Source: Shimazuella alba (GTDB taxonomy: Bacteria > Bacillota > Bacilli > Thermoactinomycetales > Thermoactinomycetaceae). From it: a DNA stretch of 64,000 bases. Below, one piece after another: positions 34,067 to 43,932 of this stretch. The notes beneath the pieces were generated by a model that saw nothing but the letters and a program-made list of their open reading frames with translations, had not been told where the DNA came from and did no database searches. The stretch is from NCBI RefSeq assembly GCF_009831235.1, contig NZ_WUUL01000015.1, forward strand, positions 16,620 to 80,619, read 5' to 3'. Every line of letters starts with the position of its first letter. Position 1 is the first letter of the stretch. Made by a program: the position numbers and the translations under genes.

Positions 34067-35172
34067 TAACTTACTTCAATATGGGCTTTTCTCTCTGAAA
34101 AATTCCACTCTGGATAATAACTATCTGCAACTAAAAGATTTGGACCGGTACACTTTGCAGCTGGGCATATACAATGCAGTTTTTTCGCCATTGGATGTTG
34201 TAACCAAGCTGCAAAAATATCAGCAAGTTTATGTGTGAAAATATTTCCAAATGAAGGAATATCCGCGAAATCTGTTATGGTAACATCTCCTGTGAATAGA
34301 TTAATATTCAATCTGTTTCTTCCATCAGGATCTTGACGAACCGTTACATTTTTTTGGTAATGTAGTTTTTTCCATAACAACTGATCATTTTTCTCATTAC
34401 TACAAGGGAAAAAGGGAAGAGTTCCAAATAATATCCATGCTTTTGGATTTTCAATCAGTTGCTCCACTGCATTTCGATAATCATCTAAGGATAGCAACGA
34501 CATTCCTTTTGCAAAATCACTGGGATACAGAGGATGTACCTCATGCCGTTTACAACCCATCTCTACGATATCATCATGCATCTGCAAAATATGAGAAGCA
34601 GTGAAAGGGCTAAGAAATGTTTCTGCGGATACAAACACATCTTGCTCTGCTAATTTTTTTGCATTGTCCTTCATCAATTGAAACGTTTTTTCTGCAACGG
34701 CTTCAGAAACTGTCCGATTCATTTTGGCATAAACCATTCGATGAAAATCATGATAATCGCGGTAGTTGTATGAAATATGAACAACATCTACATCTTGGAT
34801 CCATCCCTCGTAACGATGATAGGGCAGGGTCAAATTGGTATTTAGCTGTATATAGATTCCACGCTTTTTTGCATACTGCAAGATTGGTTTGATCGCCTTT
34901 TCCACCGTGTCTGAATGAAAAACTGGCTCACCACCTGTTATGCTAATGGTTTGTAGTGTTTCAAGCTCATCCAAACGGTCAAAAACTGTTTGAAAACAGA
35001 TAAATGGCTCTTCTTTATGGAGGAGTGTTTCCCCGACTGCACAATGCTCACAGCGTAAGTTACAGAGATTCGTAACCGTGAACTCAATACTTGTCAACTC
35101 ATAACGATGTTTTGCTTGAATGGTATTCCAAGCATCCCATGGGTCCCACTGCGGGGAAATTGGCAATTTCAT
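34066..35172 (-). CDS. yfkAB: YfkAB-like radical SAM protein (CxCxxxxC type)
   Basis: A 368-residue radical-SAM enzyme. The iron-sulfur motif is C37-x3-C41-x2-C44 (CNLRCEHC), then ISITGGEPVFHSD; the C-terminal CICPAAKC is the family-specific CxCxxxxC motif that names the group. YfkAB is widely conserved in Bacillales; its substrate is unknown. AGAAGGTG precedes the ATG. A 13-base element with a Spo0A-box-like core lies 23 bp upstream. Confidence 0.93.
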   Translation of the reverse strand: MKLPISPQWDPWDAWNTIQAKHRYELTSIEFTVTNLCNLRCEHCAVGETLLHKEEPFICFQTVFDRLDELETLQTISITGGEPVFHSDTVEKAIKPILQYAKKRGIYIQLNTNLTLPYHRYEGWIQDVDVVHISYNYRDYHDFHRMVYAKMNRTVSEAVAEKTFQLMKDNAKKLAEQDVFVSAETFLSPFTASHILQMHDDIVEMGCKRHEVHPLYPSDFAKGMSLLSLDDYRNAVEQLIENPKAWILFGTLPFFPCSNEKNDQLLWKKLHYQKNVTVRQDPDGRNRLNINLFTGDVTITDFADIPSFGNIFTHKLADIFAAWLQHPMAKKLHCICPAAKCTGPNLLVADSYYPEWNFSERKAHIEVS

Positions 35173-35194
35173 TTCTTTACACCTTCTTGTGGTT

Positions 35195-35207
35195 CATTCG
35201 ACAATTT
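35195..35207. promoter_or_regulatory. Candidate Spo0A box (repeat of the 31541 element)
   Basis: It has the same 13 bases as at 31541-31553 (core TTGTCGAA on the minus strand) and lies in the 40-bp gap between the ABC-F gene and yfkAB. Its closeness to the start codon suggests repression if functional. Confidence 0.3.
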
Positions 35208-35212
35208 ATTTC

Positions 35213-36811
<1,599 letters not shown>

Positions 36812-36928
36812 TTAGACATTCCTCTCCTATCTTTTGAAGACCCTATTGTAACAAATAACAACATATTGTTGTTTAATTACAGCCGTTTCTCCCTAACTTT
36901 ACATGTAGATTACATTGTAGCAATTTTT

Positions 36929-36957
36929 AAGACAAATAGCATGTTCATCTGTATACT
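36929..36957 (+). promoter_or_regulatory. Putative sigma-A promoter for the small ORF at 37036
   Basis: AAGACA (36929-36934) and TATACT (36952-36957) are 17 bp apart. The transcript start would fall about 70 bp before the small ORF. Confidence 0.45.
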
Positions 36958-37035
36958 AAATTTATCAAGTTAACCAAGACTTTTAAAAACCTTACATAGA
37001 TGAATTAAAAATCAAACCTCAGGGGGAAATAAATT

Positions 37036-37125
37036 ATGAACGCAACGGTCGGAATTTTAAACGCAAGTCTAATGAGCATTCCATTATGGGCATCCATCTA
37101 CGCGATTATTCAACTCTGTCTCTAA
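37036..37125 (+). CDS. 29-residue hydrophobic peptide
   Basis: CAGGGGGAAA precedes ATG at 37036, and the frame encodes 29 residues beginning MNATVGILNASLMS, with a single hydrophobic span (about 7-29, including PLWASIYAIIQL), no charged residue at all, and a stop two bases before a strong terminator. Its own promoter, ribosome site and terminator frame it as a complete one-gene unit. It could be a membrane micropeptide, a toxin-like peptide or a respiratory small subunit. I do not recognise it. Confidence 0.6.
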   Translation: MNATVGILNASLMSIPLWASIYAIIQLCL

Positions 37126-37126
37126 T

Positions 37127-37153
37127 AAAAAAAAGGCCATAGGCCTTTTTTTT
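37127..37153 (+). terminator. Intrinsic terminator of the small ORF unit
   Basis: The stem AAAAAAAAGGCC / GGCCTTTTTTTT has a three-base loop. Confidence 0.9.
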
Positions 37154-37225
37154 ATTTGCTTTTTTGAACCAAAATTTTACTCCAGAAAGGGGCGATTTTG
37201 GTTCATTTTTTAAGCTCTCGTTCGT

Positions 37226-37876
37226 TTAACTATTTTCTGTCGTAAACAATTTCGCTACTTGTGATCCGTAGTTACTTTTTACCAATTGCAGCTGTTCTTC
37301 ACTTGGCTTTTTAACCTCTACCAAAAGATTTTGTTTCTTGATATAAGTAAGTAACTTGCTAAATTCATGTTTTCCTATTGTGGATATATTGATATCATAT
37401 GTTTTGCCATTTTGGAAAACCAGATGATTGATGATAGATACGGTGTTACCATTTGCATCTCCCAAAACCGTGAGCACTGATTTTTTCAGATCTTTCCAAT
37501 TTACCGTCTCTTTATCGCCCACATTCCAAAACTTGGATTCGACAACAGCTCGATCCGAGATGTAGAAATAAGAATCCATACTAAATATCTGCAGGGGGAG
37601 TAAAATGACAAATAAAATAGTATTTAGCGTCAGACACCATTTCTGCATTACTTTTCCCGATTCTTTATTTCTCTTGGTGAGCAGATAAAAGTAGACGGCA
37701 ATTGTACAGGCAAATAGTGCAAAAAATAAAGTGCCTGGTTTTCCTTGGAAATAAAAAACCTTCATTTTATCTGTATAAATTAGCTTTTGTCCTGCTAAGA
37801 GTATTCCACCTAAGATTAGTGTTAATAGGAGGGAAGTAATCAGTCTAAATCGATTGTGGTTTTTGGTCCAGCTCAT
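37226..37876 (-). CDS. Membrane protein of unknown function
   Basis: A 216-residue protein with four hydrophobic segments in the first 105 residues (about 12-33, 46-66, 80-102) and a soluble C-terminal domain that looks PH-like (ISDRAVVESKFWNVGDKETV, ITMHL-type strands). I do not recognise the family. GGAGAGGAG precedes the ATG. It stands alone between the small ORF unit and yneK. Confidence 0.75.
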   Translation of the reverse strand: MSWTKNHNRFRLITSLLLTLILGGILLAGQKLIYTDKMKVFYFQGKPGTLFFALFACTIAVYFYLLTKRNKESGKVMQKWCLTLNTILFVILLPLQIFSMDSYFYISDRAVVESKFWNVGDKETVNWKDLKKSVLTVLGDANGNTVSIINHLVFQNGKTYDINISTIGKHEFSKLLTYIKKQNLLVEVKKPSEEQLQLVKSNYGSQVAKLFTTENS

Positions 37877-38122
37877 AAAAAACTCCTCTCCTAACGATTA
37901 TATATTATACACATTACTATACTGTTTACTATCCCCCTATTGTGGCACCTATTCATTACAAAAAGGAAAAAATTCTTTTACAGATTTACTACAACATTTA
38001 ATATTACTGAAATAGAACCTAATTTTCTTATATCTTCCAACTTTTCGTCTGTGCTGAACCCTGTGAACAAAATGGTTCATTTTTGCGATTTAAATCCTTA
38101 TAATAAGGATAGAGGTGAATGA

Positions 38123-38557
38123 TTGGTGAATACTCCTTATTTTTTATCCATTTTTTATCAGTTTTTTTGGGTCGTGTTAATGGGGCTTATGACCATTGGC
38201 GGCTACTTTATGTTCCGGAAATTCCTAAAAAGCTTACCAAAAGCAGATGGAAAATCTGAATTGGATTGGCAAAACCACTATATAGAAAAAACGATACACC
38301 TGTGGGATACGGATCAAAAATTATTGTTAAATGAGTTGGTAGCGCCAGTTCCTGAGCTGTTTCGTGATGTAGCGAAACAAAAAATTGCTGGCAAAATTGG
38401 TGAAATCGCACTTCAACATAACGCAAATAAAATGACAGAAGCATATATTATAGAGGGATACATTCTTGCAACTCCAAAACGTGATCATAAGTGGCTTTTG
38501 AAAACGCTACAAAAGAAAAACATTGATCTAAAACCTTATGGACACTTGCTAGATTGA
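38123..38557 (+). CDS. yneK: YneK-like DUF2621 membrane protein
   Basis: A 144-residue protein with one N-terminal membrane helix (about 8-30) and a cytoplasmic helical domain (WQNHYIEKTIHLWDTDQKLLLNEL) that matches DUF2621/YneK. The function is unknown. The start is TTG at 38123 or GTG at 38126, both after AGAGGTGA. It lies divergent from the membrane protein at 37226. Confidence 0.8.
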   Translation: MVNTPYFLSIFYQFFWVVLMGLMTIGGYFMFRKFLKSLPKADGKSELDWQNHYIEKTIHLWDTDQKLLLNELVAPVPELFRDVAKQKIAGKIGEIALQHNANKMTEAYIIEGYILATPKRDHKWLLKTLQKKNIDLKPYGHLLD

Positions 38558-38693
38558 TCCTCTTTGTGGCATAATAGGTATCAGAATTAAAAAGTGGAAT
38601 ACCCAAGTATGGTCTTGTGGCCTCTTGTAAGTAGGTTCATCGATCCAGTTTCTTAGGATCCGCTTTTTAATACACAAAAGGAGGCCCAAGAGA

Positions 38694-38897
38694 ATGAAGG
38701 GTAAAGTAAAATGGTTTAACGCAGAAAAAGGTTATGGTTTTATCGAGCGTGAAGATGGTGGCGATGTATTCGTACACTTCTCCGCAATTCAAGGCGATGG
38801 CTTCAAAACTTTAGAAGAAGGCGAAGCTGTAGAATTTGAAATCGTTGACGGCGATCGTGGTCCTCAATCTGCTAACGTTGTTCGTGTAAACGGATAA
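38694..38897 (+). CDS. Cold-shock protein (CspA/CspB family)
   Basis: A 67-residue OB-fold protein with both RNA-binding motifs (KGYGFIE and VFVHF). It binds single-stranded RNA and DNA and melts RNA structure in the cold. AAAGGAGG precedes the ATG. The 136-bp leader from the yneK stop is long enough for cold-responsive mRNA structure, but no defined motif was verified. It is followed by a perfect palindromic terminator. Confidence 0.97.
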   Translation: MKGKVKWFNAEKGYGFIEREDGGDVFVHFSAIQGDGFKTLEEGEAVEFEIVDGDRGPQSANVVRVNG

Positions 38898-38906
38898 TAA
38901 TCACAT

Positions 38907-38948
38907 AAAAAGAAAAGGAAGCACAAATTTGTGCTTCCTTTTCTTTTT
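38907..38948 (+). terminator. Long perfect palindromic terminator
   Basis: A 21-bp perfect inverted repeat (38907-38927 with 38928-38948) has AAAAAG at one end and CTTTTT at the other and almost no loop. Confidence 0.92.
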
Positions 38949-38998
38949 GCTTTATACTAGAAGAAAGATAGAAATCGAATAGAAATGGGAGGTTCATG

Positions 38999-39097
38999 AT
39001 GAGTAAAAAACGGATGATATCAAATATTGTTCGCTTCGCTGCTAAATATGTGTTACCAATCGTATTACGAAAACTACGAAAACGAAAAAAATACTAA
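38999..39097 (+). CDS. 32-residue basic amphipathic peptide
   Basis: GGGAGG precedes ATG at 38999 (a second in-frame ATG at 38996 abuts it). The peptide starts MSKKRMISNIVRF and ends in VLRKLRKRKKY: about a third of the residues are Lys or Arg, with a central hydrophobic stretch AAKYVLPIV. It ends 4 bp inside the convergent yunC gene. It may be a membrane-surface or nucleic-acid-binding micropeptide. Unrecognised. Confidence 0.55.
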   Translation: MSKKRMISNIVRFAAKYVLPIVLRKLRKRKKY

Positions 39098-39402
39098 TGT
39101 ATCATCTTGCGTAATGCTTGTTCTCCAGTCATTCCCTCTGTTATTCCCATATCTCTTGCTGTGTGTGTAACAGACTCTAAAGGAGCTGCAAGTAATTCAT
39201 CTAACGTTTTGACGCCAACTGCTCTACCCGCAATGATATTTCTGCTGGATAATCGGTCATTTAACAAACCTACATCAAGTGCTCCACACATGATATAACC
39301 TACATCTGTTGTGATTGCAATTAATGTTGTTTTAGGCAGCTTTACTTCTACACCAAGAACAGTTACATCTCCATCAATCGTTATTGGCTTCATTTCAATC
39401 AA
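39094..39402 (-). CDS. yunC: YunC-family protein (DUF1805)
   Basis: A 102-residue protein matching Bacillus YunC over its length: VKLPKTTLIAITTDVGYIMCGALDV and IIAGRAVGVKTLDELLAAPLESVT. The function is unknown. The start is TTG at 39402 with AAAGGAGTG upstream; that ribosome site lies inside the stem of the hairpin at 39406-39460, so expression may depend on unfolding. Confidence 0.9.
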   Translation of the reverse strand: MIEMKPITIDGDVTVLGVEVKLPKTTLIAITTDVGYIMCGALDVGLLNDRLSSRNIIAGRAVGVKTLDELLAAPLESVTHTARDMGITEGMTGEQALRKMIH

Positions 39403-39405
39403 AAG

Positions 39406-39460
39406 AAAACACTCCTTTCCTTTTGCTAGCCTATGAGCAAAAGCGGAAAAGAGTGTTTTT
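39406..39460 (-). promoter_or_regulatory. Hairpin covering the yunC ribosome site
   Basis: Arms 39406-39427 and 39436-39460 pair over about 20 bp with one small bulge and an 8-base loop. On the minus strand the 3' arm contains AAAGGAG of yunC and runs into TTTTCTTTTG. It can be a terminator for the upstream gene at 39461 or a translational lock on yunC; on the plus strand it ends in seven T's. Confidence 0.7.
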
Positions 39461-39718
39461 TTAGTGTAGGCGATTACTATCTATAAAGGATTTGTGTGGA
39501 TGAAGTTTTCCATCTTGGATCATTTTTATTTTCAGCATTTCAACCAAATAAATCCCCAACATTTGGGACAATTCATCGATACTTAGTTTTTCTAGCAAAC
39601 GAAGTAAATCCTCATGCGATTGATCTTCGAGTAAGTTTAGAACAATGGATATTGCATCTTCTTCATCATCTTGAAGCTGCTCACGGTACATAGAATATAC
39701 TTCGTCAGCAAAACTCAT
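39461..39718 (-). CDS. Small acidic helical protein (DUF6154-like)
   Basis: An 85-residue protein rich in Asp, Glu and Leu (VYSMYREQLQDDEEDAISIV, LLRLLEKLSIDELSQMLGIY). It matches the small Bacillales DUF6154 group as I recall it, with unknown function. GAGGAGG precedes the ATG. It is divergent from queT. Confidence 0.65.
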   Translation of the reverse strand: MSFADEVYSMYREQLQDDEEDAISIVLNLLEDQSHEDLLRLLEKLSIDELSQMLGIYLVEMLKIKMIQDGKLHPHKSFIDSNRLH

Positions 39719-39768
39719 GGAAAATCCTCCTCAAATTAGTCATACTATGTTGTAGGGGGAATCAATAT

Positions 39769-40245
39769 ATGACTACTAAAAACATTACTATCGTAGCAAT
39801 GATTGCAGCAATCTATGTACTACTAACCTACATATTTGCGCCGCTCTCATTCAACTTCATTCAATTTCGTGTTTCTGAAGTGCTAACAGTTCTACCATTT
39901 TTTACACCTTTAGCAATTCCAGGACTATTCATTGGAACGCTTCTTGCCAATTTGTTCAGCCCAGCAGGTATTTACGACGTGATCTTTGGAAGTTTGGCAA
40001 CGTTGATCGCCGCTTACCTCACATCATTGACAAAAAATAAATATCTCGCTCCACTACCACCAGTTATTGTCAATGCAGTGATCGTTGGAACTCTGCTTGG
40101 GGTAATAGGCGGATTACCTGTTAGCATCCCTTGGTTGATCGTATATGTTGGTTTGGGACAGATCGGAGTCTGTTATATACTCGGGATTCCATTTATGTTC
40201 CTGCTAGAGCGCTATCGTCATGTTCTTCCATGGGGGAAGAAATAA
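39769..40245 (+). CDS. queT: QueT-family queuosine precursor transporter
   Basis: A 158-residue membrane protein with about six helices and the QueT signature FNFIQFRVSEVLTVLPFFTP. QueT is the substrate-binding component of an ECF transporter thought to import queuosine precursors such as preQ0/preQ1. GGGGG precedes the ATG. There is no room for a full preQ1 riboswitch upstream. Its last 53 bases overlap the convergent yunD gene. Confidence 0.92.
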   Translation: MTTKNITIVAMIAAIYVLLTYIFAPLSFNFIQFRVSEVLTVLPFFTPLAIPGLFIGTLLANLFSPAGIYDVIFGSLATLIAAYLTSLTKNKYLAPLPPVIVNAVIVGTLLGVIGGLPVSIPWLIVYVGLGQIGVCYILGIPFMFLLERYRHVLPWGKK

Positions 40246-41635
40246 TCCAACGTTTCTGCTTGCTTGCTTTTTGAAGATGATACGATTGCATACCAGTTGC
40301 TAATACAACGCGCAAGGTTTCTGGAAGAAAATAGTGAAGTACTTCTGCCCTGCTCAATAGCTTGTACCCAAGACTATACACAAACATGCTGATAGTAGCT
40401 ATATGGTATATGTTATCATCATCAAGTAAGTTTCTACCCATGTATATTTTTTGTATTTTTTTATATGGGGGATTTGTTGGATTGTAGGTAATGGTCATTC
40501 CTGATACCGATAAGCTGCCCAACACTTTCCCTCTAAAACCAAAACCTTGTAATTTTTGTTCCTTAAATTCTTCTAAGAGGGATTGTTCCAGAGTCAGCCT
40601 TAACTCACTTCCCTTTATTGCTATGACGACTGGATTAATCGGGTGGGGACAAGCAGTGTGCAATGCCCGCTTTGTTACAACACCTTTCGGAAGAGAATAT
40701 AACAGCTGTCCATTATTAACTAGACCATAATCTACCCCAGTCCATTTGACAAGACTATCTGCCAACATATTTGCAAATGGGGCTTCTTCTCTCCAGTTAA
40801 CCAAAAGCTCATCTTCCAGATGTGTCACAGGTTCATTTAACTTTTTGGTTGCTATCTGCTGATGTTGATGAAGAACCTGTAATACTCTTGGACTTTGTTT
40901 CTCGTTTAACAAAAAGGAACCGCCTTGCACATCTACTAAATCCCCATCATCATCACAAATCAATTGTAAATGACCAATATATTTCCCATGTTTTCCAGCT
41001 GCTGCAATGGTCGTTTGGTTTATCTTCTCAGGTACTTCTAGTAAATGATGGGTATGTCCTCCCATAATAACATCTATGCCTGCTATCTCTTTTGCCATTT
41101 GAACATCACTCGGGTATCCCAGATGGGATAATATCATGATGTGATATCCATATGTGCGCAATTCATCCACAAGCCGCTTCACTGCCACAAATGGATCTGT
41201 TACATTCCATCCTAGAGATTGATACAATTCATAGTATTGGACAGTCACACCTATAAAAGCTAATTTAACTCCACTGGATTCATATAACTGATATGGCGGA
41301 AAGAGTGGATCTTCTACATTGCAGCAAATTACTTGGAAAGAGGAATTTTCATACAAAGCGTTTAAATCTTCATGTGAAAAAGTCAGTAGCTCATTATTGC
41401 CAAGCGTAACAACATCATAACCGGATTTTTCTAGAATAGCTTTGTTGATTAATCCGTTGGTCCCTTCTGTCTCCCATCTTGCTCGGTCCAAATGATCTCC
41501 TATATCTAACAAGAAGCCAACTTCACCATTTATCTCCCATTGTTTTCGTTGCCTCATGACATAGCTATCAACTTGTGCCATTGCCTCTAGGTGACTATGC
41601 ACATCGTTGGTATGAATGAGATGTATTCGCTTCAT
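40193..41635 (-). CDS. yunD: YunD, 5'-nucleotidase/UDP-sugar hydrolase family metallophosphoesterase
   Basis: A 480-residue protein. The N-terminal metallophosphoesterase domain has the metal-binding HTNDVHSHLE, LDIGDHLD, TLGNNELL, LSHLGYPSD and GGHTHHLL motifs; the C-terminal half is the 5'-nucleotidase substrate domain. No signal peptide is seen, so it is cytoplasmic. The start at 41635 follows AGAGAGGA; an earlier frame start at 41668 lies in yunE. It is downstream of yunE on the same strand. Confidence 0.93.
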   Translation of the reverse strand: MKRIHLIHTNDVHSHLEAMAQVDSYVMRQRKQWEINGEVGFLLDIGDHLDRARWETEGTNGLINKAILEKSGYDVVTLGNNELLTFSHEDLNALYENSSFQVICCNVEDPLFPPYQLYESSGVKLAFIGVTVQYYELYQSLGWNVTDPFVAVKRLVDELRTYGYHIMILSHLGYPSDVQMAKEIAGIDVIMGGHTHHLLEVPEKINQTTIAAAGKHGKYIGHLQLICDDDGDLVDVQGGSFLLNEKQSPRVLQVLHQHQQIATKKLNEPVTHLEDELLVNWREEAPFANMLADSLVKWTGVDYGLVNNGQLLYSLPKGVVTKRALHTACPHPINPVVIAIKGSELRLTLEQSLLEEFKEQKLQGFGFRGKVLGSLSVSGMTITYNPTNPPYKKIQKIYMGRNLLDDDNIYHIATISMFVYSLGYKLLSRAEVLHYFLPETLRVVLATGMQSYHLQKASKQKRWIISSPMEEHDDSALAGT

Positions 41636-41648
41636 ATTAATCCTCTCT

Positions 41649-42479
41649 CTACATAAGATGTAACCCATCTAAAATCATTTTTGCAGCAACCAATACTAGT
41701 ATCACTCGAAAAATAATGAGTAAAACTCGATTGCTCATTTTTTGTGATAAATATGCTCCTAGTCGCCCTCCAATCCATGATCCTGGAGCGATGAATACAA
41801 GAGCAAGCCAAAAAATATGTCCTTGTAACACATGCGTTATACTACCAGTAATAGACGAAAGAAAAATCACAAACATAGATGTAGCTGTAGCTACTAGAGG
41901 TGGAAAACGAAACAAAATTAGCATCATCGGAACAAGCATTGCCCCTCCACCAATACCAAATAAACTAGAAATAATCCCAATAACAAAGGAAATGATAATA
42001 GCAGTAGGACGATGAAATCCATACGTAAACGTTTCACCTGATGAATCGATAAATGTCCGTTTGACTTCTTTCGCAAACGATATTGGTTTGAGTTTATTTT
42101 GGAACATCATGAGAGAAAACAAAAGCAATAAAAAGAATCCAAAACCGGCCATAAATGCATCCGCAGAAAAAAACTTAGACAAATATGCTCCAACTAATGC
42201 CCCAGGACCTGCTCCTATAAAAAAAAGAATCCCACTATGGTAATCGATTCTTTTCTGTTTTTGAAATGCGATGATCGAAGAAACCGCCGTAAGCATGACA
42301 ATTAATAAAGAAGTTCCCGCTGCTAATTGAGGTGTGATGGAAGATAGACTTGGAAAAACAGTCGCTGCATACAAAAGTGCAGGTACAATAATAATACCTC
42401 CACCAATTCCAACCAAACTACCTAATGTCCCTGCAAATAACCCGATCAAAAATAAGAGTAACCAAATAAACCACAGCAT
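41649..42479 (-). CDS. yunE: YunE, TauE/SafE-family sulfite/anion exporter-like protein
   Basis: A 276-residue polytopic protein with about eight helices and the repeated motifs GSLVGIGGGIIIVPALL and SSLFGIGGGAMLVPMMLIL typical of TauE/SafE carriers. The substrate is unknown. TAGGAG precedes the ATG. yunD follows 13 bp after its stop and yunF lies just upstream, as in Bacillus. Confidence 0.93.
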   Translation of the reverse strand: MLWFIWLLLFLIGLFAGTLGSLVGIGGGIIIVPALLYAATVFPSLSSITPQLAAGTSLLIVMLTAVSSIIAFQKQKRIDYHSGILFFIGAGPGALVGAYLSKFFSADAFMAGFGFFLLLLFSLMMFQNKLKPISFAKEVKRTFIDSSGETFTYGFHRPTAIIISFVIGIISSLFGIGGGAMLVPMMLILFRFPPLVATATSMFVIFLSSITGSITHVLQGHIFWLALVFIAPGSWIGGRLGAYLSQKMSNRVLLIIFRVILVLVAAKMILDGLHLM

Positions 42480-42580
42480 TGCATTTCGCTCCTAAAAAGT
42501 TCTGTTTGTCGTGGTGCGTAGCGAGACTTGTGCCCTTTTTTCGACTCACTTCATAAAATCGGTAACATTTTTTTCACTAC

Positions 42581-43432
42581 CTAAAATAATTCGGTTTGAA
42601 TTGGTGCTAAGTTGGTATACGTAATACCACATTTTTGGATAAATTGTTTTGCGTTGTCTACTGCATCTCCCTGCGAATTATTGTTAAACAAAAGAATAAT
42701 TTGTTTTGCTTCTTTCATCATGCGCTTAACTCTCTGAACCCATTCATCCAATTCCGTAGAAGAATATCGATATGCATAGCGAATTTCCCTCCAGTTTGGA
42801 TTTTTCGAATCCTTCCAACCTGCTGCATTTCGCCCATGAAATCGAACAAGTACCTGCTCCTTATTCGTAACGTTTGTTATAATGGGAACGGAGCCTTCTG
42901 AACCTTGTGGTTCATCACAAACCACATGCACAATTTGTTCACTAGCTAGAAAGGAGAGCGTTTTATCCCGATAAGAAGGGAGAAACCAACTCTGATGTCG
43001 AAATTCAATCGCAATAGGGTAACCGGCAAAAGCATGACGGATTTTTTGAATATACCTTACATGCGATTCTTTGCAGTCATACCAAGGTGGAAATTGAAAA
43101 AGGATCAGAGATAACTTATCAGACTCTTGAAGCGGCTCTAAGCTTTCTTTTGTCTGTTGTACAAGCTCTGTCCATGTTCGTTCTGGGGCTTTCCCCACTC
43201 TTCCATGTCCTGTTAATTCTCGATATGCTTTTACAACAAATCGAAAGGAATCAGGAGTAGATTTTGCCCATCGATCCATGCGTTCAGGTGGTGCAACAGC
43301 ATAGAAAGTACTGTCAACTTCTACTACTGGAAAGTGGCCTGCATATAGGGCTAATTTTTCTGTAGGTTTTGTACCGGCTGGATAAATCTCATGATCGCCC
43401 CAACCAGTAACTCCAACGAGAATACTGCTCAT
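42581..43432 (-). CDS. yunF: YunF, DUF72 family protein
   Basis: A 283-residue TIM-barrel-like DUF72 protein: GVTGWGDHEIYPAGTKP, VEVDSTFYAV, FRFVVKAYRELT, AIEFRHQSW and VRFHGRNAAGW are family landmarks. The enzymatic role is unknown. GTGAGGCG precedes the ATG. It is divergent from the JAMM gene, whose start is 70 bp away. Confidence 0.93.
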   Translation of the reverse strand: MSSILVGVTGWGDHEIYPAGTKPTEKLALYAGHFPVVEVDSTFYAVAPPERMDRWAKSTPDSFRFVVKAYRELTGHGRVGKAPERTWTELVQQTKESLEPLQESDKLSLILFQFPPWYDCKESHVRYIQKIRHAFAGYPIAIEFRHQSWFLPSYRDKTLSFLASEQIVHVVCDEPQGSEGSVPIITNVTNKEQVLVRFHGRNAAGWKDSKNPNWREIRYAYRYSSTELDEWVQRVKRMMKEAKQIILLFNNNSQGDAVDNAKQFIQKCGITYTNLAPIQTELF

Positions 43433-43502
43433 GTTGTACGCCTCACTAATACAAAAGTTGTTTTTATTTTATCATAGGTACACCAGAAAGGAGGTACAAA
43501 GA

Positions 43503-43916
43503 TTGGGGGCATCCCTTCATCTATCTATACATAGACAGGTAATCGATGAATTAACATCATACTGTTATGAACAGCTTCCTGCTGAGGGTTACGGATTTCT
43601 CGCCGGAACAGGAAGAGAGATAACACACTTTTTCCCATTGCGTATTTTAGATCCCTCCCCCTGTTCTTTTGGTTATGAACCAGAAGAGTATTGGGAGACG
43701 ATAAAAAAAATCAAGTCGAATCATTTATCATGTCTTGGAATTATACATACTCATCCTCATCTACCTGCATATCCAACGCAATCCGACGCAAAATATTGGG
43801 AAAGACCGGATCTGAGTTGTTGGATACTTTCATTTCGAGAACCGGAAAAAAAATTGAGTGCATTTCAAATACAAAGTGGACAAGTAAATCCACTCATTTA
43901 TGAAATCATCTACTAG
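43503..43916 (+). CDS. JAMM/Mov34-type zinc metalloprotease
   Basis: A 137-residue JAB/MPN protein: E28 (AEGYGFLAG), H82 and H84 (HTHPHLP) and T92-x-x-D95 (PTQSD) form the JAMM zinc site. Bacterial members remove or process ubiquitin-like sulfur carriers (ThiS/MoaD), but no such gene is adjacent. The start is TTG at 43503 behind GAAAGGAGG; the frame is open upstream to 43431 without a ribosome site. pncB follows 16 bp later. Confidence 0.88.
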   Translation: MGASLHLSIHRQVIDELTSYCYEQLPAEGYGFLAGTGREITHFFPLRILDPSPCSFGYEPEEYWETIKKIKSNHLSCLGIIHTHPHLPAYPTQSDAKYWERPDLSCWILSFREPEKKLSAFQIQSGQVNPLIYEIIY

Positions 43917-43932
43917 GAGAAGAAGAAACATC

